This document shows positions 23,466-30,284 of a stretch of DNA of 30,284 nucleotides, one piece after another. Source of the stretch: Opitutaceae bacterium (GTDB lineage: Bacteria; Verrucomicrobiota; Verrucomicrobiia; Opitutales; Opitutaceae). Both the position numbers and the translations under genes were made by a program. Below the pieces are notes generated by a model. That model saw only the letters and a list, made by a program, of their open reading frames with translations. It made no database searches and was not told the origin of the DNA. Location of the stretch: assembly GCA_025352845.1 (NCBI GenBank), contig JANXSC010000423.1, forward strand, positions 1-30,284, read 5' to 3'. The first letter of the stretch is position 1, and each line of letters starts with the position of its first letter.

Positions 23466-24194
23466 TTAGATTGTCCCGGCGTCCACGAAAAGATTTTGCC
23501 CAGTCACGGACGCCGCTCCGTCGCCGAGCAGATAAACCACGGTCGCCGCGACCGACTCCGGGCGCGTCGCGGCTTTGAGCGCGTTGCGGCGGAAAATTTT
23601 TTCGCGCTGCTCCGCCGTGAGCGTGGCGCTCATCGCCGTCTCCATGAAACCGGCCACCACGCAATTCGAGCGGATGCCGCGCTCACCCCACTCGCGCGCC
23701 GTGTTTTTAGAAAACGCCTCCAGCGCGCCCTTCGTCGAGGCATACATCGCGAGGCCCTTGTAGCCGGTGTGCGCGCTAATCGACGAGATGTGCACGAGCG
23801 AGCCCGCCACCTGCTTAAGCAGCATGTGCCGGATCACGTGCTTGGTGATCATCATCGGCGCGAAGACGTTCACGTCATACATCGCGCGCAGCCGCGCCGC
23901 ATCGAGATTGGAAACGAGATCGTCGTAGGCGAGCGCGGCGTTGTTCACGAAGCCGTGCAGCGGCACGTCGAAGGAGAGAAATTTTCCGAACAACTCCTCC
24001 TTCACCGCATCCACCCGCCCGAGATCGAAGGCGTGGAAATGCACGCGCCCGGGCAACCCGCGTTGCAGTTCCGCGAACTCCGGCGAGAGCCGGCGGCTCA
24101 CGCCATAGATGTTCCACCCGGCGGCGAGGACCGCGCGTGCCACGCTGAGGCCGAGCCCCTGCGAGACGCCGGTGATAAGGATATTTTTGCTCAT
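23466..24194 (-). CDS. SDR family oxidoreductase (FabG-like)
   Basis: The 242-residue protein starts at the ATG complementary to 24192-24194. It is a classical short-chain dehydrogenase: cofactor motif TGVSQGLG (8-15), NNAA (84-87), catalytic Ser138 in HISSIS, Tyr151 and Lys155 in YASTK, then a FabG-like C-terminal part (GIRSNCVVAGFMETAMS, VTGQNLFVDAGTI). The absence of a signal indicates a cytoplasmic enzyme. The nearest guess is reduction of a 3-oxoacyl-ACP; reduction of a sugar is a real alternative. Its ATG overlaps the stop of the AMP-forming ligase (24191-24194, ATGA), so the two are translationally coupled. This favours a substrate handled by the ligase and ACP. Confidence 0.92.
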   Translation of the reverse strand: MSKNILITGVSQGLGLSVARAVLAAGWNIYGVSRRLSPEFAELQRGLPGRVHFHAFDLGRVDAVKEELFGKFLSFDVPLHGFVNNAALAYDDLVSNLDAARLRAMYDVNVFAPMMITKHVIRHMLLKQVAGSLVHISSISAHTGYKGLAMYASTKGALEAFSKNTAREWGERGIRSNCVVAGFMETAMSATLTAEQREKIFRRNALKAATRPESVAATVVYLLGDGAASVTGQNLFVDAGTI

Positions 24195-25438
24195 AGCCGC
24201 GAAAGTTTGCCAGTGCGGGTCGCTGCGATCTGATCCACGAAGCGGAACATCCGGGGAACCTTGAACGGTTGCAATTGCGCACCGGCAAATTCCCGCAGGT
24301 CGGCCTCGGCCGGCACCGCGCCGCGGGCCACGACCTCCGCACAGAGCAGCTGCCCGAGCACGGAATTTTTCCGGCCAAACACCCGCGCGCGCGCCACCGC
24401 CGGATGCGCCTCGAGCACGGATTCGACTTCGTGCGGGTTCACCTTGCTCCCGCCGACATTGATCCAATCGCGCGCCCGCGCGACGATTCGGAAACGCAGC
24501 GGGCGCGCGCTGACCACCTCAACGGTGTCGCCCGTATCATACCACTCGCCCGCCGGCGCGCCGGCGGTGAATTCGCCGAGCAGGCTGCGATGCACCCGCA
24601 TGGTTCCATCGTGGATCTCCACCCTGCCTTCCAATCCCGGCGCGATCGCAAACACCTCGCCATCGGCCACGAGCAGTGTGCCCGCCTCGGTCGAGGCATA
24701 GACATTGTGCAGGCGCGCGTTGGGAAATAGCACCGCGAGTTTTTCCATCAGCCGCGCATCGGCGCTCTCGCCGCCGAGCGTGACCGAGCGCACGCCGGGC
24801 AGCGTCCGGTCCGCGGGGAGCAGCAGCCGGTAGAAACTCGGTGTCGCGGAGAGGTGCGTGACCCCGTGCCGCTCCAGCGCCGCAAAAATCTCCGCGCGCT
24901 CCAGGCCGCACACATCGACCAGCGGGCATCCATTCGCGAGTGCCTGCAGGAAAACTTGGATGCCGGCGATGTGCGTGGGCCGATAGGCGAGGGCCCACAC
25001 CGCCGCACCGTGCCGCGGCGAGACTGTCACCGCGCGGGCGAGATTCGCTACCGTCTGCCACACAAGTTTCGGCAGCCCGGTCGAGCCCGAAGTAAACAGC
25101 CCGAGCCGCGCCCGCGACTCGCCCGCCGACCGCTGGCAGAGTTGCTCCATCGTCAGCGGGGCCGAACGCGCCGCCCCCGCAGGTTGGTTGAGCTGCGCCA
25201 GCGAAAATCCCAGCGACTCGACCTCCTGCGTTTCGAAATCCGCATCGAAAAGAACCTGGTCGGCATCGCACGCCACCACCGTCGCAATCTGCGTGAGCGC
25301 CTCGCGCGTCGAGGCGGGGCGGCACAGCGGGAAAAATTTCACGCCCTCCGCGCCGAGTTGCGCGAGCAACTCCGCGTAGGTCACAGCCGCGGCGGTGCGG
25401 CCGTCCACGAGCCAATTTCGTTGGGAAGCAGTGGTCAC
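24191..25438 (-). CDS. Short AMP-forming acyl-CoA/ACP ligase-like protein
   Basis: The start is GTG (complement of 25436-25438), overlapping the ACP stop by four bases (GTGA). The 415-residue protein belongs to the ANL adenylating superfamily: P-loop-like LFTSGSTGLPK (114-124), YASTEAG (247-253), YDTGD (300-304), the hinge-region block GGSKVNPHEVE and the C-terminal catalytic Lys411 in TRTGKLSR. It is about 100 residues shorter than most acyl-CoA synthetases, with the shortage in the N-terminal half. It would adenylate a carboxylic acid and load it on the phosphopantetheine of the adjacent ACP, or on CoA. The substrate acid cannot be predicted from the sequence. Confidence 0.88.
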   Translation of the reverse strand: MTTASQRNWLVDGRTAAAVTYAELLAQLGAEGVKFFPLCRPASTREALTQIATVVACDADQVLFDADFETQEVESLGFSLAQLNQPAGAARSAPLTMEQLCQRSAGESRARLGLFTSGSTGLPKLVWQTVANLARAVTVSPRHGAAVWALAYRPTHIAGIQVFLQALANGCPLVDVCGLERAEIFAALERHGVTHLSATPSFYRLLLPADRTLPGVRSVTLGGESADARLMEKLAVLFPNARLHNVYASTEAGTLLVADGEVFAIAPGLEGRVEIHDGTMRVHRSLLGEFTAGAPAGEWYDTGDTVEVVSARPLRFRIVARARDWINVGGSKVNPHEVESVLEAHPAVARARVFGRKNSVLGQLLCAEVVARGAVPAEADLREFAGAQLQPFKVPRMFRFVDQIAATRTGKLSRL

Positions 25439-25671
25439 GTCCGGCGCCCGCGCGCGATTTTTTCCTGCACCTCGCCGATGGTGTGCACGAGCCCGTCGGC
25501 AAACACATCCACGCCGAACCGCTCCTCGATCCGCACCGTCAGCTCCGCGAGATCGAGGGACGTGAAACCGAAATCTTCGCGCAGTCGCGTGGCATGGGAA
25601 ACACCGGTCACGGGCGGTTGCTTTTTGTTGGCGCGCACTTCGTCGATCACGCGGATGAGTTCGGAATCCAT
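25435..25671 (-). CDS. Acyl carrier protein
   Basis: The ATG complementary to 25669-25671 starts a 78-residue protein of normal ACP size. Its helix II carries REDFGFTSLDLAELTVRIEERF, so Ser38 is the expected phosphopantetheine site, with Thr-Ser-Leu-Asp in place of the common Asp-Ser-Leu. It differs from primary-metabolism AcpP by a basic C-terminus (KIARGRRT) and by Gly-Phe-Thr before the serine, as expected of a dedicated carrier. It is flanked by a GT4 gene 10 bases upstream and by the AMP ligase, which overlaps it, so it is most likely the partner of the ligase and SDR. Confidence 0.92.
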   Translation of the reverse strand: MDSELIRVIDEVRANKKQPPVTGVSHATRLREDFGFTSLDLAELTVRIEERFGVDVFADGLVHTIGEVQEKIARGRRT

Positions 25672-25681
25672 GGAGGGAAAA

Positions 25682-26827
25682 TCAGGATTTGCGGTCGGGT
25701 GGGAAAATGCCCGCATAAAATTCCGCGAGCCCGTCCGTCACGCGTCGCTCGGAAAAGAGCCGCTCGGCGCGCGCGCGCGCGGCACTGCCCAGCCGCCCCA
25801 CGAGTCCGCGATCCGTGGCGCAACGCGCCAGGCATTCCGTGAGCGCCGCGACATCGCGCGGCGGATGCAATAGGCCGGTGTGGCCTTCATCGACCGCATC
25901 CGTCACCCCGTAGATCCTTGAGGCCACCACCGGACAGCCACACGCCGCCGCCTCGATGATTACGTTGCCAAATCCTTCGCGGTGACTCGGCAGGCACAGC
26001 ACGTCGGCGGCGGCGAGATATCGCTCGGGTTGAGCCGTCACACCGACGAAGCGGACGCGATCAGCGCACGTGGCGAGCGTGGCCTTCAGCTCGGATTGCA
26101 AATTTTCCTCGTCGGCTCCGACGAACGCCAGATGCACGGGGGCGTGCGTTGCGGCCAATTCGCGAAACGCGTGCGCAAGCTCGCCCACGCCCTTGTCGCG
26201 TTTCAGCCGCCCCAGAAAAAGAAACAACCGCGCCTCAGCCGCGACGCCCAGTTCCGCCCGCACCTCGCGCCGCGCCACTGCGTCGGGTTTGAAGCGATTA
26301 AGATTCACGCCACAGATCGAGCCATCGCCAATCACGGAGATACGGGTGCGCGACACGATCCCCGCCGCGACTAGAAACTCCGCCTGCGACGGGCTGTCCG
26401 CCAGCAGGTGCGTCGCGCGGCGCACCATGAGCCGATCTAGTTGCTGCAAAAACCACCGTGCCAGTCCGCGTTTCGTCGCCCACACCTGACCCGTGAAGGT
26501 ATGCACGCGAACACGAACGCCGGCCCGCCGCGCCGCCATCATTGCAATCAGGCCGGCCTTCGGCGTGAACGAATGCACCGCATCGAAACGCTCGGCCCGA
26601 AACAACCGCACCAACTGCCACAGCGCCGCCAGATCGCGGAACGGACTGATGCTTCGCGCCAGTGGCACCGAATAAAAACTCGCTTGCACGGAGGCCGCGG
26701 TGCGCGGCCGGCCGTTCGCCACGACCGACACCGCGCAGTCCGCACCCAGTCGCGCCGCGTGCGGCGCGAGAAACGCATCGAAGGTCGCGGGCTCCGCGCA
26801 GACGAGACAGATGCGTTTACGAACCAT
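25682..26827 (-). CDS. Glycosyltransferase family 4 (GT-B fold)
   Basis: The ATG complementary to 26825-26827 starts a 381-residue protein and overlaps the end of the upstream GT2 gene by 11 bases; ATG 26842 is an alternative. The N-terminal half contains DAVHSFTPKAGLIAMMAAR and VRVHTFTGQVW, a block common in PglA-like and related enzymes. The C-terminal nucleotide-sugar domain has FLFLGRLKRDKGVGELA and the E-x7-E type segment HREGFGNVIIEAAACGCPVV. It transfers a sugar from a nucleotide donor to a lipid-linked acceptor at the cytoplasmic face of the membrane. Sugar specificity cannot be called. The gap of 10 bases to the ACP gene supports one operon. Confidence 0.92.
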   Translation of the reverse strand: MVRKRICLVCAEPATFDAFLAPHAARLGADCAVSVVANGRPRTAASVQASFYSVPLARSISPFRDLAALWQLVRLFRAERFDAVHSFTPKAGLIAMMAARRAGVRVRVHTFTGQVWATKRGLARWFLQQLDRLMVRRATHLLADSPSQAEFLVAAGIVSRTRISVIGDGSICGVNLNRFKPDAVARREVRAELGVAAEARLFLFLGRLKRDKGVGELAHAFRELAATHAPVHLAFVGADEENLQSELKATLATCADRVRFVGVTAQPERYLAAADVLCLPSHREGFGNVIIEAAACGCPVVASRIYGVTDAVDEGHTGLLHPPRDVAALTECLARCATDRGLVGRLGSAARARAERLFSERRVTDGLAEFYAGIFPPDRKS

Positions 26828-27698
26828 GGAAAGCGGTGGCATCCGGCCGCGGAAAACGCCGCGCACACTCGGCGATGAAGACGCGGCCGGCTTCATCGAT
26901 GGCGCCGGCGCCATGGTTCGCGCGCAGGGCGAGGGTCCGGCGATACGCCTTGGGAAAGGGGAGGAACGGCAGCAGCCCGATCATTTTGAAATATCGCGCC
27001 AGCCTCGCCCGCCCGAGCGCCAGACTCCGCGGCAACACTCCCTGCCGCGTCAACGTGCGCCATTGTTTCAGCGCATAGTGCTGGCTCCAAAACGCGCTGA
27101 CTGGGCCGATGCTCGCATTCTCGTGGTAGGCGTAGAGGGGCTCCTGGCACCAGCGGCCGCGCCGCGTGTTGGCCATCGTCAGGACCATCGTCTGATCCTC
27201 CGCCCAGCGATGGGCGGGATAACCGATCGCGCGCAACAAGCTCGCTTCCCCGCACAGCGTCGCATGCGGAAAACTCCGGGGCTGCGTGTGCTCCGAAACT
27301 CCGCGCACCCCGGTGACGCGATAATCATAATCGATGAGCACCAAGGCCGAGCAGAGAAAATCGAAACCCTGCGCACGGGCCTCGTCCGCCCGCGCCAGCC
27401 GCCCGGGCAAGGAGAAGTCGTCGGCATCCTGCACCGCCAGCCATCGCCCCCTCGCTTGCTGCAACGCAAAATTGCGCGCCACGCCGCGGCCCTGATTTTT
27501 CCCGAAACGATGGTAGCGGATGCGCGCGTCGCCCAATCGCGCGATCAACTCGGCCGTGCCATCGGTCGAGGCATCATCGACCACCACCCACTCCCAGTCC
27601 GAAATCGTCTGGCGGGTTAGCGACCAGTGGCAGCGCTGCAGATACGCGGCGCACTGGTAGGTCGCCGTAATGAAGGAAAAGGCCGGGGCGGTTTTCAT
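26817..27698 (-). CDS. Glycosyltransferase family 2 (GT-A fold)
   Basis: The ATG complementary to 27696-27698 begins a 293-residue protein, MKTAPAFSFITATYQ, the standard GT2 opening; the longer frame upstream is arginine-rich and overlaps the previous gene, so it was rejected. Key motifs are VVVDDASTDGTAELI (nucleotide binding), FGKNQGRGVARNFAL and the metal-binding LAVQDADDFSLPGR (DxD-like). The C-terminal part is rich in Trp and His (AYHENASIGPVSAFWSQHY) without transmembrane segments. It adds one sugar to the growing lipid-linked oligosaccharide. It follows a GT4 gene by 2 bases and overlaps the next GT4 by 11 bases. Confidence 0.92.
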   Translation of the reverse strand: MKTAPAFSFITATYQCAAYLQRCHWSLTRQTISDWEWVVVDDASTDGTAELIARLGDARIRYHRFGKNQGRGVARNFALQQARGRWLAVQDADDFSLPGRLARADEARAQGFDFLCSALVLIDYDYRVTGVRGVSEHTQPRSFPHATLCGEASLLRAIGYPAHRWAEDQTMVLTMANTRRGRWCQEPLYAYHENASIGPVSAFWSQHYALKQWRTLTRQGVLPRSLALGRARLARYFKMIGLLPFLPFPKAYRRTLALRANHGAGAIDEAGRVFIAECARRFPRPDATAFHGS

Positions 27699-27700
27699 TT

Positions 27701-28804
27701 TCACGGCAACGTGGATCCGCCCGGCTGAATAAATTCGTCCAGCACCTGTCCAAATCTCCGGCGAAACGCGTCGAAGGTGAAATCGCGCCGCCACCGCTCC
27801 TGCCCGGCGAGTCCCATGCGCCGCGCCTCGTCGGGACGATCCAGCAACCGGCACAGTTTGCCCGCGAGATCGCCGGGCTGGTCGAGATTGGCGAGCAAGC
27901 CGGTGCGGCCGGATTCGACCACCTCCGCCCCGGCGTCATGCACCGAGGCGATGACCGGCAGCCCGTGTCGCATCGCTTCAATATAGACGAGGCCAAACCC
28001 CTCGCCGCGGCTCGGCAGGGCAAACACGGCGGCCGCGCGATAGCGCGCCGCGAGTTCGGCTTCGGGCACGAAGCCGAGAACATCGACGCGTGGCACCACC
28101 CGCCGCTCCTGCGCCAGTTGCTTGAGCTGCGGCACCAGTCCGCCGCGGCCCACGATTTCCAGCCGCGCCTGGGGATGCCGGGCCAACACGTCGGGCCACG
28201 CCTCGATCAGCTCGCGATGCCCCTTGTAATCCTCGCGCGGCTGCATTCGCCCCACGACCAGCACCACCGGCGCTCGCGCGGCCGGGCCGGCTGCCGGCTC
28301 ATCCGCCGTCGAACTCTCGGTCCCCAGCCAACAGACGCGCGCACGACCAAACCCGCCGTGGCATTTCTCCGCCCGATCGCGGGTATGATGGGAATTGGCC
28401 ACCAGCAGATCGGCGCGCCGGCACGCCGCGATGCTCCCCCGCCGCGCGTTTTCCCAGACCTCGATACCGTGGAGAAAAATCATCAACGGCCGCCGCCACG
28501 GGGGCAGGATGGGGCGATGGATTTTCGCGTAATAAGCCGCGTCGTAGATGAACCACCCCGGGCGCAACATCGCCCGCCACAACCCCAGGGAAAACCGGAT
28601 GCGCGATCCACCGTAGCAGCGGCGCGGGTGCGAGGTCGCACCATCCGCCGCCACCGCCGCGGTGTCCGAGAAGACGTGAAACTCGGGGGCGCGCCCCGTC
28701 GCGTTTTCCCCCAGCACGCGCGCAATCATCCGATCGACGCGGGCGATGCCGCCGTTTCCCGCCACGAGGGACTCACAGGCAAAGACGATGCGCGGGCGCA
28801 GCAT
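27701..28804 (-). CDS. Glycosyltransferase family 4 (GT-B fold)
   Basis: The ATG complementary to 28802-28804 starts a 367-residue enzyme whose first residues are LRPRIVFACESLVAGNGGIARVDR. The C-terminal donor-binding domain shows VVLVVGRMQPREDYKGHRELIEAWP and the E-x7-E motif in SRGEGFGLVYIEAMRHGLPVIAS. It is the first of three glycosyltransferases in transcription order, 7 bases after the membrane polymerase-like gene. Sugar donor and acceptor are unknown. Its sequence differs clearly from that of the GT4 at 25682-26827, so the two probably add different sugars. Confidence 0.92.
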   Translation of the reverse strand: MLRPRIVFACESLVAGNGGIARVDRMIARVLGENATGRAPEFHVFSDTAAVAADGATSHPRRCYGGSRIRFSLGLWRAMLRPGWFIYDAAYYAKIHRPILPPWRRPLMIFLHGIEVWENARRGSIAACRRADLLVANSHHTRDRAEKCHGGFGRARVCWLGTESSTADEPAAGPAARAPVVLVVGRMQPREDYKGHRELIEAWPDVLARHPQARLEIVGRGGLVPQLKQLAQERRVVPRVDVLGFVPEAELAARYRAAAVFALPSRGEGFGLVYIEAMRHGLPVIASVHDAGAEVVESGRTGLLANLDQPGDLAGKLCRLLDRPDEARRMGLAGQERWRRDFTFDAFRRRFGQVLDEFIQPGGSTLP

Positions 28805-28811
28805 GATCGGA

Positions 28812-30206
28812 TCAGTGACGTTTGAGGCGCGACGGAATCTCGTCCGGCGGCGCGACCTTGGCGGTGAATAAAAACTTGCCCGCCAGATAAAAGAAACCAC
28901 CCCACAGCAACACCTGCATCATCAGATAGCGCAGATTGTAGGAGAAACCATAAACGCTCATCTTGTCGTAGGACGAGCTCAGCAGAATCGCCAGCAGCGC
29001 GAGCACGAAGTGCGGCTGGTCACGAAACACCTGGCGGATGAGGCGCTCCGCCATGCCCCACAGGCCGCAGAGAATTCCCGCCAGCAGCACCACCCCCGCG
29101 ATCCCGCCGCGCGACCACCCGTCGGCCAGCAGCGGAAACGGCACCGTGCCGCCGACCGAGACGGAGAAACCGTAGATGCGCGCGGTGCCCAGGCCAAACT
29201 CACGCTCGAGGCTTTCGTCGAGGTGCTCGTTGGCATCCCGAAAAAGCGTTGACTGGTTCGTGTAGCGCAGCTCCGTGCCGAAATCGCCCCAGCCGCGGAA
29301 CGGCACGCGCTCGGGCGACAGGTCCAGCGAGACGAAATTGCACCACATGATCATCCGCTCGACGCCGCGCGCGAGCGTCGAGACGACGTTGTCGCGGCCC
29401 GTCGAGTCTCCCATCAGGCGCCGCATCTCGCTCGCCCGTCCCAGCACATCGCGCTCGAAATCGGTCGTGCCTTCCTTGCGCACATTTTCCATGCGCGCGC
29501 TGACATAGAATGCCGGCACCACCAGCACCAAAGCGATCACCGCGGCCCACGCACGCGACCGTCGCTGCAACGTGAACCAAGCCCCGAGGCCAAAAAATAC
29601 CATCGGCAAAAACAGCAGCGACCTCGATCCGGCGGAGAGCGCGAACAGTCCGCCGATGATCATCGCGCCGGCAAAAATCGCCGTCGCCACCCGATACCGG
29701 CGCCAGCACAGCCCGATCAGCAGCGGCGTCATGAAAAACGACAGGTGGAAGTAGATAATCGCCGGCGTCAGGAATGGGACCCGCACGAACACCGTGCCGA
29801 CAAAATAGAGCATCAGTCCCACGGCAAACGCACTGAGGACAAATTCGAACGCGGGAATGCGCTGCCGGTTGACCTGCTCCAGCAGCACCAGCGTGCCGGG
29901 ATTTTTTGGGCTGCTGCACAGCCAGCCGCAGAGCAGCGCCACCAGTGGAATAATCGTCTGGCCCAGCACGATGGCGAACGGCGCGTCGTTGAAATTCAGC
30001 GCCACCTCCGGTCCGATTTGGATGAGGGTTGAGCCGACAAGAATCAGGTAGGACGCCAGCCACAGGCACTGCATCAGAAAGAACACCGCGATGCCGCCGA
30101 GCAGCACCTGATCGCGCAGCCGCCGGTAAAAGATGCGGATAATCCAGCCGTTGATTCCCACTGCGAGGACGAGAGCCAGCCCGAGCTGCCAGGAAAATGT
30201 GTCCAT
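28812..30206 (-). CDS. Polytopic membrane protein, probable oligosaccharide repeat-unit polymerase
   Basis: The ATG complementary to 30204-30206 starts a 464-residue protein with about ten hydrophobic spans, beginning FSWQLGLALVLAVGINGWII. A hydrophilic loop in the middle to C-terminal part (about 245-345, with RKEGTTDFERDVLGRASEMRRLMGDSTGRD) precedes the last spans. This loop-plus-spans layout and the position at the head of a glycosyltransferase operon suggest a Wzy-like polymerase of the repeat-unit type, but sequence similarity is not strong enough to decide. It is the first gene of the operon and its promoter would lie beyond 30206. If it polymerises the glycan, the O-antigen ligase-like protein at 16753 would more likely act as the ligase. 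Confidence 0.72.
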   Translation of the reverse strand: MDTFSWQLGLALVLAVGINGWIIRIFYRRLRDQVLLGGIAVFFLMQCLWLASYLILVGSTLIQIGPEVALNFNDAPFAIVLGQTIIPLVALLCGWLCSSPKNPGTLVLLEQVNRQRIPAFEFVLSAFAVGLMLYFVGTVFVRVPFLTPAIIYFHLSFFMTPLLIGLCWRRYRVATAIFAGAMIIGGLFALSAGSRSLLFLPMVFFGLGAWFTLQRRSRAWAAVIALVLVVPAFYVSARMENVRKEGTTDFERDVLGRASEMRRLMGDSTGRDNVVSTLARGVERMIMWCNFVSLDLSPERVPFRGWGDFGTELRYTNQSTLFRDANEHLDESLEREFGLGTARIYGFSVSVGGTVPFPLLADGWSRGGIAGVVLLAGILCGLWGMAERLIRQVFRDQPHFVLALLAILLSSSYDKMSVYGFSYNLRYLMMQVLLWGGFFYLAGKFLFTAKVAPPDEIPSRLKRH

Positions 30207-30253
30207 GGTGGCTTAGAACCTATCCGAAAAACCCTGTCCACTGGCCGCCGGGT

Positions 30254-30277
30254 AGCCGAAGTCGTGAGACTTTGGCT
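30254..30277. repeat. Imperfect palindrome at the window edge
   Basis: The arms agccgaagtc (30254-30263) and gactttggct (30268-30277) pair with one G-T, around a GTGA loop. It lies about 50 bases upstream of the polymerase-like gene. On the minus strand a 23-codon open frame from the window edge to TAA at 30213-30215 crosses it, so a partial upstream gene cannot be excluded, but a dispersed palindrome is the better guess. Confidence 0.45.
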
Positions 30278-30284
30278 CGTGCGA

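Noticed and set aside
30213..30284. Possible C-terminus of an upstream minus-strand gene
   Set aside because: Only 23 codons are visible and the segment contains a palindrome; not enough to call a gene.
1..30284. CRISPR arrays, insertion sequences, prophage or rRNA/tRNA genes
   Set aside because: No regularly spaced direct repeats, transposase or integrase motifs, or RNA gene signatures were seen on either strand.

Overview
The window looks like a piece of a GC-rich Verrucomicrobia chromosome, most likely from the Opitutaceae or a close relative. The grounds are the SusC-like TonB-dependent receptors that begin with a carboxypeptidase-regulatory-like domain and end in Phe, the short GFTLVEIMIVVVIIGLLAAMAIP-type pseudopilin, an EpsI (exosortase-associated) protein, a LamG protein, and families of GC-rich palindromes between genes. 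This placement is inference from gene content. No rRNA, tRNA, CRISPR array or transposase was seen.

Left part (1-5.3 kb): the 3' end of a TonB-dependent receptor; a convergent DUF3817 membrane protein; a secreted cytochrome c / sorbosone-dehydrogenase-type beta-propeller fusion; a secreted protein with an apparent internal duplication, followed by a textbook terminator; a secreted LamG protein; a gap carrying a 117-bp inverted-repeat element; and a pseudopilin with its own terminator.

Middle part (5.3-16.7 kb): a complete TonB-dependent receptor, an L,D-transpeptidase, a DTW-domain tRNA-modifying enzyme (TapT type), a lipoprotein and an orphan undecaprenyl-phosphate sugar transferase, all on the minus strand. 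After a visibly AT-richer gap comes a two-gene unit of a GMC oxidoreductase and a gluconate-2-dehydrogenase subunit-3-like protein, joined by a 4-base overlap. Then come the GTPase gene engB, a 60-residue membrane protein, and a plus-strand Gfo/Idh/MocA oxidoreductase.

Right part (16.7-30.2 kb): a surface-glycan locus. A plus-strand O-antigen ligase/polymerase converges on a compact minus-strand run of twelve genes. In transcription order these are: polytopic polymerase-like protein, GT4, GT2, GT4, acyl carrier protein, short AMP-forming ligase, SDR, NeuD/PglD-type acyltransferase, EpsI, DegT/PglE-type aminotransferase, PglC-type sugar transferase, and CapD/PglF/WbpM-type dehydratase. Many junctions overlap or are a few bases apart, so it reads as one operon. 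The last three enzymes plus the acyltransferase are the functions needed to make a UDP-4-amino-4,6-dideoxy sugar (bacillosamine-like), acylate it and load its phosphate onto undecaprenyl phosphate; the three glycosyltransferases would extend it. The most interesting part is the ACP/ligase/SDR trio directly before the acyltransferase. It suggests a dedicated supply of an unusual, perhaps hydroxy-, acyl group for the amino sugar. EpsI in the same operon ties the locus to an exosortase system, although no exosortase gene is in the window.
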